Assembly (NCBI RefSeq): GCF_022012435.1
Contig: NZ_JAKLUA010000009.1
Span: 1-64,000, forward strand
DNA: 64,000 bases
Direction: 5' to 3'
Origin: Bradyrhizobium zhengyangense
GTDB taxonomy: Bacteria > Pseudomonadota > Alphaproteobacteria > Rhizobiales > Xanthobacteraceae
Position 1 is the stretch's first letter; every line of letters begins with the position of its first letter. Below, piece by piece: positions 8,371-17,773 of the stretch. The notes below the pieces were generated by a model, which saw only the letters and a program-made list of their open reading frames with translations, had not been told where the DNA came from and ran no database searches. The translations under genes and the position numbers were made by a program.

Positions 8371-9302
8371 GCCACCCTCCGCAACACCCTTGGAATTCCA
8401 GCCTCGTGCAGATGACCTGTCAGGTGCTTCTGCTCAACGTGCCGGGCGAGAATTTCGCGTGTCGCCATCAACCGATCCAGATCGATCCCAGTGGAGAGGC
8501 CCATCCGTTCGAGCATGAACACGAGATCCTCAGTCACAATATTGCCCCGTGCGCCCGGTGCGAAGGGACAGCCGCCAAGCCCCGAAACAGCAGCATCGAA
8601 GCGCCGGACATCCGCTTCGAGCCCCGCGACGACGTTGGCAAGACCGGCGCCAAGCGTGTCATGCAGATGTAGCCTGAGCATCATTTTTGGGCCGGTCTCG
8701 TTGCGAACCGCGCGTACGATCCGCTTAACCTGCGTTGGGGTGCCGTAGCCGACGGTATCTGCTAGTCCGATCTCGTCCGCACCCGCCTCGGCGAAACCCT
8801 GCACAAGGCGACACACCGCGGCCTCACTGACGTCGCCTTCCATTGAGCAGCCAAAAGCTGTCGCTACAGCGCCCACAAGATGCGGCCGCTCAGGAGCTTT
8901 TTGCGCGTTGATCCTCGCACGAACTACACGGAATGCTTCGAGCTGTTCCTCAATCGTGCGGCGCACATTCGCCCGGTTGTGCGTTTCGCTCGCCGAGATC
9001 ACGAAATACATGCTGTTGACTCCGGCCGCGAGCGCGCGCTCAGCACCTTTAACGTTCGGTACGACCGCGCCGATGGTCGTAGACTTATGGGTCAACGCGT
9101 GCGCAACAACTGCTCCAACGTCGCCGAATTGCGGCACGACCGTAGCCGGTACAAATGAGCCCGCATCGACCTCGCTCACCCCCGCGGCGACGATCGCACT
9201 GATCAGCTCGCATTTTGCGCCTGTTGGCACAATGACATCCAAGTTTTGAAGGCCATCGCGCGGTGCAACTTCGCAGATGTGCACATCCGGTGAATTGTCC
9301 AT
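8367..9302 (-). CDS. Hydroxymethylglutaryl-CoA lyase-like enzyme
   Basis: DRE-TIM metallolyase of the HMG-CoA lyase branch (EC 4.1.3.4 or a related citramalyl-CoA lyase). Seen are EVAPRDGLQN (metal and substrate motif), the HLHDTLGAGLAN metal histidines and the catalytic-cysteine signature GLGGCPFAPGARGN. I start it at the ATG at 9302, giving 311 residues that begin MDNSPDVHICEVAPRDG. An upstream ATG adds 12 residues without similarity. It is the first gene of a minus-strand unit with the CoA-transferase and probably the ABC importer downstream. A TATTGT dyad lies just upstream. Confidence 0.9.
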   Translation of the reverse strand: MDNSPDVHICEVAPRDGLQNLDVIVPTGAKCELISAIVAAGVSEVDAGSFVPATVVPQFGDVGAVVAHALTHKSTTIGAVVPNVKGAERALAAGVNSMYFVISASETHNRANVRRTIEEQLEAFRVVRARINAQKAPERPHLVGAVATAFGCSMEGDVSEAAVCRLVQGFAEAGADEIGLADTVGYGTPTQVKRIVRAVRNETGPKMMLRLHLHDTLGAGLANVVAGLEADVRRFDAAVSGLGGCPFAPGARGNIVTEDLVFMLERMGLSTGIDLDRLMATREILARHVEQKHLTGHLHEAGIPRVLRRVA

Positions 9303-9310
9303 TGGCGCCC

Positions 9311-9340
9311 TATTGTATATTCTTGCATTAAAGAACAATA
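9311..9340. promoter_or_regulatory. TATTGT-N18-ACAATA dyad upstream of the lyase gene
   Basis: TATTGT at 9311-9316 and ACAATA at 9335-9340 are perfect 6-bp arms, enclosing an inner dyad TTCTT-N6-AAGAA (9320-9335). It sits 9 bases upstream of the lyase ATG, in an operator-like place. The same half-site TATTGT occurs at 11946-11951, just upstream of the GntR regulator. A GntR binding site is therefore a reasonable guess. Nothing else in the 446-base gap to the aminotransferase resembles a gene. Confidence 0.4.
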
Positions 9341-9748
9341 TGTGACATCATCTGTCAATGAAGATTCCGAACCGCTTCGGGGGCCCCGGAACGAGGCTCT
9401 GCCGGTGGGCGGCCAGGACATGATCCGCTCGCATTCCGCGGAATTCTATTTTCGGGTGAGGTTTGCATGGATTATCCTGTTGGCTGAACTGCCTGGCGCT
9501 GCCTGTTCGCGCGCCGCGCGGCGATATTCATCGGGCGTCCGCTTCAGGGGTGCATCCCGACGGAATCCTTTCGCCCTGCGGTTCTGGCGTAAGCCAAATA
9601 GCGTTCTTGGTGAAACGGAAGCGCCGCACCAAGAATGCCTTTCGTCCACGAAGCCACGCCCGTGCCCGATTGAAGAGGCGCGCCAACTCCAGCCCTCATT
9701 GCATAGAGCCAATGAGCCGCACAAACGATCGTTCAGTAAGGAGAAGCT

Positions 9749-10909
9749 ATGTTTCAAGCCCTGCCTGATCTGCCGGCCGACGCCGTGTTGGCGTTAGCCG
9801 AGGCATGCCGCAACGATCCTCGGCGGGACAAGATCGACCTGAGTGTGGGGGTCTATCGAAACGATAACGGCGTTACGCCCGTCCTGTCCGCGGTGAAGGC
9901 CGCCGAACATCTCTTGCTCGAGGGACAGGACACCAAATCATACGTAAGCCCACTCGGTGACACAAAGTTCGTCAGCCTTATCCGCGAGCTCGCGATCGGA
10001 AACATCGAGGTGGATCGACTAGGTGGCGTTCAGACACCTGGCGGCGGCGGTGCGGTCCGGTTAGCTTGCGAGGTCATAAAGCTGGCGGCACCCTTTAGCC
10101 GGATATTTGTGGGCCTGCCGACATGGGGCAACCACATTCCAATCTTTGAGGCCGTGGGATTGGAAATAGGTACGTACACCTATTACGACGTCATTTCTCA
10201 AACGCTTCGCTTCGACGAAATGCTCTCATCGCTCAAGAGCGCAAGGAGAGGGGATATCGTGCTGCTTCACGCGACTTGCCACAATCCATCGGGCACGGAT
10301 CTTAGCCTTGATCAATGGCGGGCGATCGCGCAACTTGTGGAGGAGAGAGGCCTCATTCCTCTCATCGACTTTGCCTATCAGGGATTCGGTGATGGTTTAG
10401 AGCAGGATAGAGAAGGACTAGAAATAGTGCTGTCCAGCGTGAGCGAAGCGTTCGTCGCTTATTCTTGTAGCAAAAACTTCGGACTGTATCGGGAGCGGAC
10501 CGGAGCGCTCTTCGTCTATGGCACGAACCCGGTCTCAGTAGGGCGGACTGTTCAAGCCATGGCTGCCCTAGCGAGAGTTAACTGGTCCATGCCGCCCGAC
10601 CATGGTGCTGCGGTCGTCGGCACTATCCTGTCGAACACCGCCCTTCGTCAGGATTGGCTTCGCGAGCTCACGACGATGCGGGAAAGAATTTTAAAAATTC
10701 GTGCGGCCGTCGGACGGGGTATGCCCGAATTTTCTCAGCTCGGGGCGCAAAAGGGAATGTTCTCCACCTTACCCTTGCATTCTGCCACGATCGACCGTCT
10801 CCGCAAGGATGATGCGATCTATATCGTTGGAAACGGCAGGATCAATCTGGCCGGCCTTACAACTGACGACGTGCCACGCTTTGTCGACAGTGTCCGGCGA
10901 GCAGTTTAA
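9749..10909 (+). CDS. Aromatic/aspartate aminotransferase (AspC/TyrB family)
   Basis: Class I PLP aminotransferase, 386 residues. It starts MFQALPDLPADAVLALAEACRN, as in the AspC/TyrB subgroup, with AAGGAGAA-type ribosome site eight bases upstream. Seen are SVGVYRNDNGVTPVL, the HNPSG cofactor loop, the LIDFAYQGFG aspartate/tyrosine pair, and the Schiff-base lysine in SCSKNFGLYRER (about K242). It would interconvert tyrosine, phenylalanine, tryptophan or aspartate and their 2-oxoacids. It faces the GntR gene tail to tail and lies next to the tryptophan-degrading block, so arylpyruvate formation fits the context. An indolepyruvate oxidoreductase lies at the far end of the window. Confidence 0.92.
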   Translation: MFQALPDLPADAVLALAEACRNDPRRDKIDLSVGVYRNDNGVTPVLSAVKAAEHLLLEGQDTKSYVSPLGDTKFVSLIRELAIGNIEVDRLGGVQTPGGGGAVRLACEVIKLAAPFSRIFVGLPTWGNHIPIFEAVGLEIGTYTYYDVISQTLRFDEMLSSLKSARRGDIVLLHATCHNPSGTDLSLDQWRAIAQLVEERGLIPLIDFAYQGFGDGLEQDREGLEIVLSSVSEAFVAYSCSKNFGLYRERTGALFVYGTNPVSVGRTVQAMAALARVNWSMPPDHGAAVVGTILSNTALRQDWLRELTTMRERILKIRAAVGRGMPEFSQLGAQKGMFSTLPLHSATIDRLRKDDAIYIVGNGRINLAGLTTDDVPRFVDSVRRAV

Positions 10910-10950
10910 GCTGTCGAAATGCAACTCGGAAACGGATCCGCCTGTGGCAC

Positions 10951-11937
10951 CTATCTGAAGACGTACACCTTAAGCGGGCGTCGAATATGACGCATCATCA
11001 GAGCCGATGCATCAGCATACCGGCGGGCCTCCAGGACGTCGAGCAGCCTCAGGTGTTCCTTCACGTGCCGGCGCATGCCGTCGCGATCAGCGAAGCTTCG
11101 GTATGCAAACAAGCGACGAATCGAATTTACGCGCTTAAGTGACTCGACGAAGAAGGGATTCTTGGCACCGCGCGCGATCTCCTCATGGAAATCACATCCC
11201 CATTGAAACACTTCACCTATCGTGAATTTTTCCAGCTCGCCATCAAAAATGCGCAGCTGGCGCTCGCGAAGTCGCTCGATGACCTCTGGCGCCAGAGCGT
11301 AACCAGGTTGAGCAATTGCTGCTGGTTCGATCACCGCGCGGAACGCCATAACTTGTGTCTGCGCTTCGGGACTTGATACAGTTTCAGCAAAACGCCACCC
11401 GTAGCCCGGTGAGCGCGCGATCCACCCTTCCGCTGCGATCCGATCCAGCAGTCGTTGTAATTCGGTGCGTGTTAGATCGTAACGGCGCAGCAATTCGGCT
11501 TCCGTGACATCGGCGGGAAGGCGCTTTGCGACCACGTCCGTTGCAATCGTCGCGTAGGCCTCTTCCGCGCGGCTTACCGCCGCCAGTGTGGATTGTGCGG
11601 CTACGCTCGTAGGGTCTCTTGTCAAGACAAAGCCGCGGTGCAATTCACCGCGCGCGAACCCCGCCTCTTCTAGAGCCTTTAAGCCTAGGCGAATTGGCGC
11701 GCGCGACAGGCCAAGCGCATCGGCAAGCTTTTGCTCGATGAGGCGATCGCCGGTCTTCATCCCATCGCGACGGACAACGGACAAAATGAGCCCAGCCAAG
11801 TGCTCGGCACGACCGAGCGGGCTCTTTTTCTTGGGCCGTCGTGAGATGGGCGACAACGGCCGAGCATCTCGATTCAAAGGTCTTTCTTTCCCGTTTGCCA
11901 GCATGTGGATGTAACTCGTGGCCAAGAGCGAAGTCAA
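10951..11937 (-). CDS. GntR/FCD regulator with two winged-helix domains
   Basis: Transcription factor of 328 residues. A GntR winged helix spans about 44-106 (GDRLIEQKLADALGLSRAPI, then LKALEEAGF). A second winged-helix-like segment follows at about 124-186 (VTEAELLRRYDLTRTELQRL, then IAAEGWIARSPGYGWRF). An FCD ligand domain spans about 195-328, with metal-binding histidines in DFHEEIARGAKN, EHLRLLDVL and MMRHI. FadR/FCD regulators normally have a single N-terminal winged helix, so the second is unusual. The start could be the ATG at 11937 or the one 11 codons later. It probably controls the lyase/CoA-transferase/importer unit (shared TATTGT half-site). Confidence 0.88.
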   Translation of the reverse strand: MTSLLATSYIHMLANGKERPLNRDARPLSPISRRPKKKSPLGRAEHLAGLILSVVRRDGMKTGDRLIEQKLADALGLSRAPIRLGLKALEEAGFARGELHRGFVLTRDPTSVAAQSTLAAVSRAEEAYATIATDVVAKRLPADVTEAELLRRYDLTRTELQRLLDRIAAEGWIARSPGYGWRFAETVSSPEAQTQVMAFRAVIEPAAIAQPGYALAPEVIERLRERQLRIFDGELEKFTIGEVFQWGCDFHEEIARGAKNPFFVESLKRVNSIRRLFAYRSFADRDGMRRHVKEHLRLLDVLEARRYADASALMMRHIRRPLKVYVFR

Positions 11938-12856
11938 CTTGGAGCTATTGTACTAAGGATGCGAACATTGCCGCTGTGGCAAGGCTCCAAGTCCGCCGCC
12001 TTCCAACTTAAGGAGGCGCAACGCGAAGTTTGGCGAAGCCAGTTGCGGCTTTCGGATGGACGCGTCTGATTTCGCGCTCAATCTCGTCGAGGCGCACTTC
12101 GATCCGGCGTACTCCTGGTTCGCGTCCTCCTTTCTACGTAGATGCATCGACAAACTCGGTAACAATCTTATGCGCGAGATGCTGGCATAGCCCTCCTAAT
12201 CTTGAACGCCTCAAGCCCATCGAGGTAGATTGCGCGACCGTCAACACAAGCCTTCGTCCATGGATCGAGATGAAGCGTCGGCAGATAGAACAGCCGGCGT
12301 TCCAGTTCGATGTCCTCTGATGCGGTACTTCCGGCTGCGCTCATGGCACCCCTCAACGTAACCTAATTTTTTGCGAGCAGCGTCAGCTATTTCCCGGAAG
12401 GGTATTGCTGCGGCAAGATCGCCAAGAAAGTGCCAGATCCCGAGCTGTCGTTCCAGGAAAGCGGACTTGAGGATGTCAACCATCTGGTTCGGCTGCACCC
12501 GTCCTCGGAGCTTGGGTTGCGTCTATGGACTTCTGGCCTGGGCTGCCATTCTTAATGCCGCCCGACCCGCGGGCGCGTCTCACCGCGCCCCAAATACAAC
12601 CCTCCGCGGACGCACACGCCTGAAGGGGCGGTCGGCTCGGCGAGCCACGGTGAGGAGCAGCCGAATAGTCGCCACTGGTCTGCTGATCTTTCACCGGGAA
12701 AATACGGGACCGACGGCATTCATCTCCTGCTGAAATGGCCAAGATTCTGGAGAGGGTAAGATCAAACCGGAAATCAAACGGAATATTTACGCTTCGCCGA
12801 AGTGGTCCGGTAACGCATAGAAACTATACTGCCGCTTGTCCGAGTGGCAGGTTGGA
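11938..12856. other. Non-coding or degenerate stretch
   Basis: About 900 bases without an intact gene. Two minus-strand readings look protein-like but are too broken to name: VRRIEVRLDEIEREIRRVHP near 12020-12125, and LERQLGIWHFLGDLAAAIPF near 12400-12460. They are probably remains of one or more decayed genes. A TATTGT half-site lies at 11946-11951, upstream of the GntR start. The diguanylate cyclase promoter must lie in the last part, but no clear -35/-10 pair was identified. Confidence 0.4.
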
Positions 12857-14113
12857 ATGAACGAGATCGCAGTAACATTAGCTTCCGTCGACGCCTGCGT
12901 GAACGGGCGACGGACGCGATCGATCAGATTCCCCCCGGACATCGAACGGCAATTTGAAGCCGACATGCACGACAAGCGGTGTAAGCGCTTGACGATCGGA
13001 CTGCTCGTTTCGGCTCCCCTCTATAACCTTTTTCTGCTCGGAGATTGGCTGCTGGTCCCGGACGTCGTGCGGCTGGCCATGTGGGTACATTTCTCAATAG
13101 TGACTCCGTGGATGCTATTGGTCGCCTGGCTCGTATCGCGCAAACCGAGGCCCTTCGTACGGGAGCTCCTAGCAGCCAGTGTTCCGCTACTCATCATCTT
13201 GCAGATCGACCTCGGTTTTGCCCTGACGGCGAGCGAGAGCGCTGCGCACTACCAGTACGTGGTGATTCCAACTTTGCTCTACACCAATGTCTCACTGCAC
13301 AGACTCGAATTCCGCTTCGCTCGTGTCGTGACTGCCGCGATCCTGTTGCTTCACACCGCGTTCGTCATATCCGCAAGCTACATCTCCGCCCCGATAGCGG
13401 TGACCATCATCGTTCAGCTCCTCATCTGCGGTTACATCACTCTGATCGCAAACTATACAATGGAGCGCGATCTCCGTAGAGCCTACCTCTATTCGCTGAG
13501 AGATCGGCTCAGGCACGCCGATGCGGACGCCGCTTCACGCCGCGATCCATTGACGGGGTTAGCAAACCGGCTGCATCTTGATGATGAACTGTCGCGAGTT
13601 TGGTCTCGCCCCGAGTGCCGAGCATCGCCCGTTTCAGCTGTCATGATCGATATCGACCATTTCAAGCACTTGAACGATCGCTACGGACATGCTGCAGGCG
13701 ACCTCTGCCTGAAACGAGTCGCCGCCATACTTCAGGCAGAGATACGAAGGACGGGTGACCTCGTCGCCCGATATGGAGGCGAAGAATTCCTGATAATCCT
13801 GCCGGATATGGCGATGATGGATGCCGTGCGGCTGGCCGAACGCATTCGCCGATCGATCGAAATTGCTGCGATCCCCAATGAAGGCCGGAGCCTCTTAGGC
13901 ATCGTCACCGCCAGTTTTGGCGTCGCAGCTTGTTCGCCGTCGGATTTGTCTCCTCTGGAATTAATTGCTGCGGCCGATCACGCCCTGTATGCCGCCAAAG
14001 GCAAAGGACGTAATCAGGTCTGGCCTCCACTTGTGGCCGACGCCACCGTTCGCTCGTTGACTGAACCATTGACGTTTATGGCGTCGTCCTCAGAAGCAGC
14101 ACGAGGGGTTTGA
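12857..14113 (+). CDS. Membrane diguanylate cyclase (GGDEF domain)
   Basis: Predicted c-di-GMP synthase of about 418 residues. The N-terminal half has six hydrophobic segments (for example LTIGLLVSAPLYNLFLLGDW, LLIILQIDLGFAL, VVTAAILLLHTAFVISAS, VTIIVQLLICGYI), forming a membrane sensor that I cannot assign to a named family. The C-terminal GGDEF domain begins RRDPLTGLANRLHLD. Its active-site motif is GGEEF, preceded by RTGD and five residues, which fits the RxxD inhibitory c-di-GMP site. I prefer the ATG at 12857. An earlier in-frame TTG at 12836 is possible. It stands alone between degenerate regions. Confidence 0.9.
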   Translation: MNEIAVTLASVDACVNGRRTRSIRFPPDIERQFEADMHDKRCKRLTIGLLVSAPLYNLFLLGDWLLVPDVVRLAMWVHFSIVTPWMLLVAWLVSRKPRPFVRELLAASVPLLIILQIDLGFALTASESAAHYQYVVIPTLLYTNVSLHRLEFRFARVVTAAILLLHTAFVISASYISAPIAVTIIVQLLICGYITLIANYTMERDLRRAYLYSLRDRLRHADADAASRRDPLTGLANRLHLDDELSRVWSRPECRASPVSAVMIDIDHFKHLNDRYGHAAGDLCLKRVAAILQAEIRRTGDLVARYGGEEFLIILPDMAMMDAVRLAERIRRSIEIAAIPNEGRSLLGIVTASFGVAACSPSDLSPLELIAAADHALYAAKGKGRNQVWPPLVADATVRSLTEPLTFMASSSEAARGV

Positions 14114-14307
14114 TTTTCCTGCTTGGGCAAACCCGTGGGAAGCTGCGTAAGCCAGGGACATACGCTAAGCTCTCGATTGCTTCCGTGCCTCCCCCGATCC
14201 GGGCTGGGGTAGCCGATCTCGCGTCGAGTCTGATCCACTTGAGCAGTCATATTCAGATTCCAGGATCTGAAAAAGCGATACTCGCTCGCTGCACGGCAGA
14301 GACTTGG

Positions 14308-14943
14308 CTACGGCTCTGCTTTGCCAAATGAACCTGCGTATAACTGTTCAATCCTCTCGACTTCCTCTTGGGTCAGCGCCGCGAACTCATTGGCTCGTGC
14401 GCGGTTTGATAGCTTACCTTGATTTTGCCGAAGAAAGCCGAAGAGGTTATTCAGCGTCCTCTCGGGCATATCGACTAAACGCTCGACGCCGGCGCAGAAC
14501 GTGTCGAACCCTTGAAGAACTCTGGCTTCATTCGGAAGATCTTTCTCAGTTCAGCTCTCGACCGAGCAGCCACTCATACAGGAACCAGATGCGACGCCTG
14601 TAAAGACCGGTCAGCTTCTGTTTGACCAGCTCGACGATTTCGCCTTCGGCCACAGCAAGAAAAAGCCGCTTCAGGACGGCAAGATCCACGCCCTCGTATT
14701 TCAGCGCAATGTTAGATGCGCCTCAAGGGAAGCTTCTGGGGCGTGCCGAGGTGTGTAAAGGCGCCAGCCATCCTGCTCTAGGATACGATGCTTGGTCCCG
14801 ATCGCCGAGAGCGTCCGTGGAATTGGAGCGGAGAGGTGATAAGCGTCGATGAGGGCGGCATAGCCGGCCGGAGCACCGGCTTCGGGCAAACGCCGGTCAT
14901 GAAAAATCGTCCCTGCTCCTGAAAACTGTGCGCTCAACGACAT
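14308..14943 (-). pseudogene. Fic-family protein pseudogene, catalytic core deleted
   Basis: Three collinear pieces of a long Fic protein lie on the minus strand. From 14943: PAGYAALIDAY, KHRILEQDGWRLYTPRHAPEA and LEAHLT. After a one-base deletion near 14705 the next frame continues ALKYEGVDLAVLKRLFLAVA and RRRIWFLYEWLLGREL before a stop near 14550. A third piece then gives the normal C-terminus: MPERTLNNLFGFLRQNQGKL, RARANEFAALTQEEVERIEQ. The whole central part, including the HPFxDGNGR AMPylation loop, is missing. It belongs to a different Fic subgroup from the relic at 169-640. Confidence 0.75.
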
Positions 14944-14989
14944 ATTCCCGAAAGTTCAGCGGCATTAGAGGAGGCGGACGTCGCCGATC

Positions 14990-15220
14990 TTACGAGATGA
15001 GATTCTTCAAGGCCGGATAGCTCGCGCCGAACACGAAACCGTCCACGCTGCGGGAATCGAAGGCGAGCAACCAGAGACCTTGGGCTTCATTGCCTGAGAA
15101 CCTGAGAATTTCAAAGGTGCAAAAGCTGCGCCGTTTGGCCCGGGATTTCAACCTCTTGGATTGATGCGGCACCTCCGGGCACCTTAGGCAGGCCCATCGC
15201 TGGTGAGATCCGTCTTTCAA
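14990..15220 (-). CDS. Small hypothetical protein (76 residues), doubtful
   Basis: A 76-residue minus-strand frame just upstream of the Fic pseudogene and downstream of the subtilase gene. It is rich in Arg, Lys and Ser in the first half (HQSKRLKSRAKRRSFCTFEI) and ends with LWLLAFDSRSVDGFVFGA. I recognise no family. It could be a real small protein, the end of a decayed gene or chance. No good ribosome site was seen. Confidence 0.22.
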   Translation of the reverse strand: MKDGSHQRWACLRCPEVPHQSKRLKSRAKRRSFCTFEILRFSGNEAQGLWLLAFDSRSVDGFVFGASYPALKNLIS

Positions 15221-15238
15221 AGGTCGAGCACAATCGAG

Positions 15239-17773
15239 CTAGCGGACCGGAACGGCAATGGGCGGCGCAATCCGCGCTCGAGCCTCATTGTAGACCTCAA
15301 TGATGCCTGGCATGGCTACGGTTACAGCAACGCCGAACGGAACTTGCTCGTCTATCTTGCTGCCTCTGTCAGGCTCGCGTTGAATGATCAGCTCGATTTC
15401 AGAATCGACTGTCAGAGCCGGCGCCTTGTCGCCCAGCCAGCGCCGAGAGAAAACGGTCCCCTTGCTTGCCTGATTGACATCAGGCTGCGTCTTGGATGGC
15501 TGCACGCGGAACTGATCGATCTCATCTGAACTCGCCAAAAGCGAAAGCTTCACTGAGCGATACGATTGTCGACCGGGATGCACGGGCGTGAACCATGCAA
15601 GCGTTGCGGTCACCGAGTGGGGGAGAGATTGGCCGCTCATGCAAGCCGGTAACGGAACAACAACCGAACGTCTTGTCTCCTGCGCCAGCGTTCCGACGGC
15701 CCAAAACGTCGCCCTGTCGGAAGCGCAATAAATTGCATCGTCCGGACTAACAACGCCGTAGCCTAAGAAGCGCCGGATATTATCCTTCTGCCTGACGAAT
15801 TGCTTTGCATCAGCTGGACCTAGCACGCTCTTGATGAGCTCGGCGCTATCTTGCGGCCACGAGGCTGTATGCACTAACAGCGCCTTGAGAAGCGCGGCGC
15901 GCTGATGGTGGGGCAGGGACAGAAAGTCCTGCCCGTACGTGTCTTCCAAAGCGTCATGAATTCTGTGAGCCGTCCTGGAGGCCAGAGCTGCCGCAGCACT
16001 TGTGCCGGAAGTGTAATGCTCCCAATTGCTGCTGCCCTCGCGCGGCGGAGCTGCAACCTTGAGCCCATGCGGTCGAGCAGGTCCACTTGGCCTTACAGCA
16101 AGCGCCGTTCCACTGGCCACCATGGTTAAATGCTCACGAGAGCCAGGCATCAAAATATCCGGTTTGACGCCGTTTGCAAATCCTGGACCCAATCCGCTGG
16201 ATGGATTGGTGATGATCATCGGATGATACGGATCGACCCTGCCTCTAGCGCTACGGCGATCGGCTGCGCTAACGGCGTCGATATTGGCGGAGCCTACCGT
16301 GATCCCGTTCACTGTTTCCGACGGTGAAAGCAGCCGGCGAGAAGTGATCAATCGCGACAGCGCGGACAACGTATGTCTGGCCCGATCGGGCTGGTCCGTC
16401 GCTTCATAAGCAGCCATGGTGGGGATGGATGCTATCTCGAATGAGCCGGCGTGATTGCCGGCACTCACGCAGAACAGAATTCCATATCGATGGGCCAATC
16501 TGTCGACCAACCTCGCCCAGGGCGACAGCCGCCCATGAAATGGCTTTCGGACATTGCCGAGCGAAAGATTGACGATCACAACTGACGGAGCGCTCGGATC
16601 GTCGTTGCGCCGCATCGAGACCACAGCTTGATAAACCAGGTCGACAATCAGCCGGTCCTCAGGAAATTGATCAGCAGCCCCCAAGAGCGGTATGCAATGG
16701 ATGCGGCGCGCCAGCGGCGGCTCATTGGTGTTTCGGTCGCCATGCACGATCAGAGAAGCCATAGCTGTGCCGTGAGCCCTTTCAGCCACGACGGCTGCGC
16801 CCTCTAAATCGAATTGATCGTCGACATTCATTCGATCACGAAGCAGAGGGTGCTGGGAAACGGGCACGCCATCCAATAAGGCCAAAATTGGTTGGCCTTC
16901 AGAAGGAAGCGGTCCCAGTCCGCCTTGGAGCTGACTGGCGTCTTCGACTTGCACCGGCGCAACAATACTCTGTGGCCGAATGTGCATGACCGGGTCCATG
17001 CCGCTCAACCCGGTCGCGGAGCGCTCGGTAATTTGCCGGATCGCGGCAACTGGCAGGTTAGCCAAAAGGGCATGATAGGCGATGTCCGGGATCCGGCACT
17101 GCGTCACAAGAGTGCCACCGACCGCCCTAATCTCGCTGATGACTCCTTGTTGGTTCGAAGCCGCCATGTCCTCCGACGATCGAAACACAAGCTCGATCTC
17201 AACGGGGAGAATTTCCTCATCTCCCATGAGCTCGATCTCGTGCGCAAGGATCTCTCGATCACCATCTTGAACACGATCTCCCGGCCCCCATACTCTGATG
17301 TCACGGAGCGTCGCAAAGACATCCCGCCAGGGTGCGAACCCCTCCCCAATTGCTTGCCCGGATACCCATCTCTTCCAGAGCGACAGGATGTTCTGCAAAG
17401 CCGTGACATCTGGCACAAGAAGATAGGCCTCAGGCGACTTGTCCTTCTCATCGCCCTCCAGCTCCTCTTCATCGATGAGCTCCAGACCAGGCACTCTTCG
17501 GATCGCATTCGCAAAATTCGCAACTGCCCCCCGAACCTCAAAAACCAGCAGCCGCTCTGGCGCCAGCGCGGACGGGTCTGATCGCAAAGTTAAGCCGCTT
17601 GGGTCTCGACCCAAGACTTGTTCGAGGCGACGGAAGCGGGGGCCAAATGCTGCATTCTGTGCAGCAGCCGTGAATTTAGCCGGCCTGGGGATCGGTTGCG
17701 GCCTGCCTTTTGGTCTTGCCGCCTGATTGCCTGGCGTCAGTCGCAGCAGAGGCTTCGTTGGATCGGCCGCCAT
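15239..17773 (-). CDS. S8-family subtilisin-like protease, AAA-partnered
   Basis: Large subtilase of 844 residues. The catalytic triad can be placed at D301 (ILALLDGVPV), H334 (AERAHGTAMAS) and S592 (TSGTSAAAALAS), with oxyanion Asn N440 (VSAGNHAG). About 290 N-terminal residues precede the protease fold and about 220 follow it. There is no signal peptide, so it should act in the cytoplasm. The start lies 98 bases inside the end of the upstream AAA-ATPase gene, so the two are translated together. AAA-ATPase plus subtilase pairs recur in bacterial islands. The ATPase may deliver or regulate substrates for the protease. Function in this organism is unknown. Confidence 0.88.
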   Translation of the reverse strand: MAADPTKPLLRLTPGNQAARPKGRPQPIPRPAKFTAAAQNAAFGPRFRRLEQVLGRDPSGLTLRSDPSALAPERLLVFEVRGAVANFANAIRRVPGLELIDEEELEGDEKDKSPEAYLLVPDVTALQNILSLWKRWVSGQAIGEGFAPWRDVFATLRDIRVWGPGDRVQDGDREILAHEIELMGDEEILPVEIELVFRSSEDMAASNQQGVISEIRAVGGTLVTQCRIPDIAYHALLANLPVAAIRQITERSATGLSGMDPVMHIRPQSIVAPVQVEDASQLQGGLGPLPSEGQPILALLDGVPVSQHPLLRDRMNVDDQFDLEGAAVVAERAHGTAMASLIVHGDRNTNEPPLARRIHCIPLLGAADQFPEDRLIVDLVYQAVVSMRRNDDPSAPSVVIVNLSLGNVRKPFHGRLSPWARLVDRLAHRYGILFCVSAGNHAGSFEIASIPTMAAYEATDQPDRARHTLSALSRLITSRRLLSPSETVNGITVGSANIDAVSAADRRSARGRVDPYHPMIITNPSSGLGPGFANGVKPDILMPGSREHLTMVASGTALAVRPSGPARPHGLKVAAPPREGSSNWEHYTSGTSAAAALASRTAHRIHDALEDTYGQDFLSLPHHQRAALLKALLVHTASWPQDSAELIKSVLGPADAKQFVRQKDNIRRFLGYGVVSPDDAIYCASDRATFWAVGTLAQETRRSVVVPLPACMSGQSLPHSVTATLAWFTPVHPGRQSYRSVKLSLLASSDEIDQFRVQPSKTQPDVNQASKGTVFSRRWLGDKAPALTVDSEIELIIQREPDRGSKIDEQVPFGVAVTVAMPGIIEVYNEARARIAPPIAVPVR

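Noticed and set aside
16892-17581. 229-residue plus-strand frame
   Set aside because: Antisense to the subtilase N-terminal region; no similarity.
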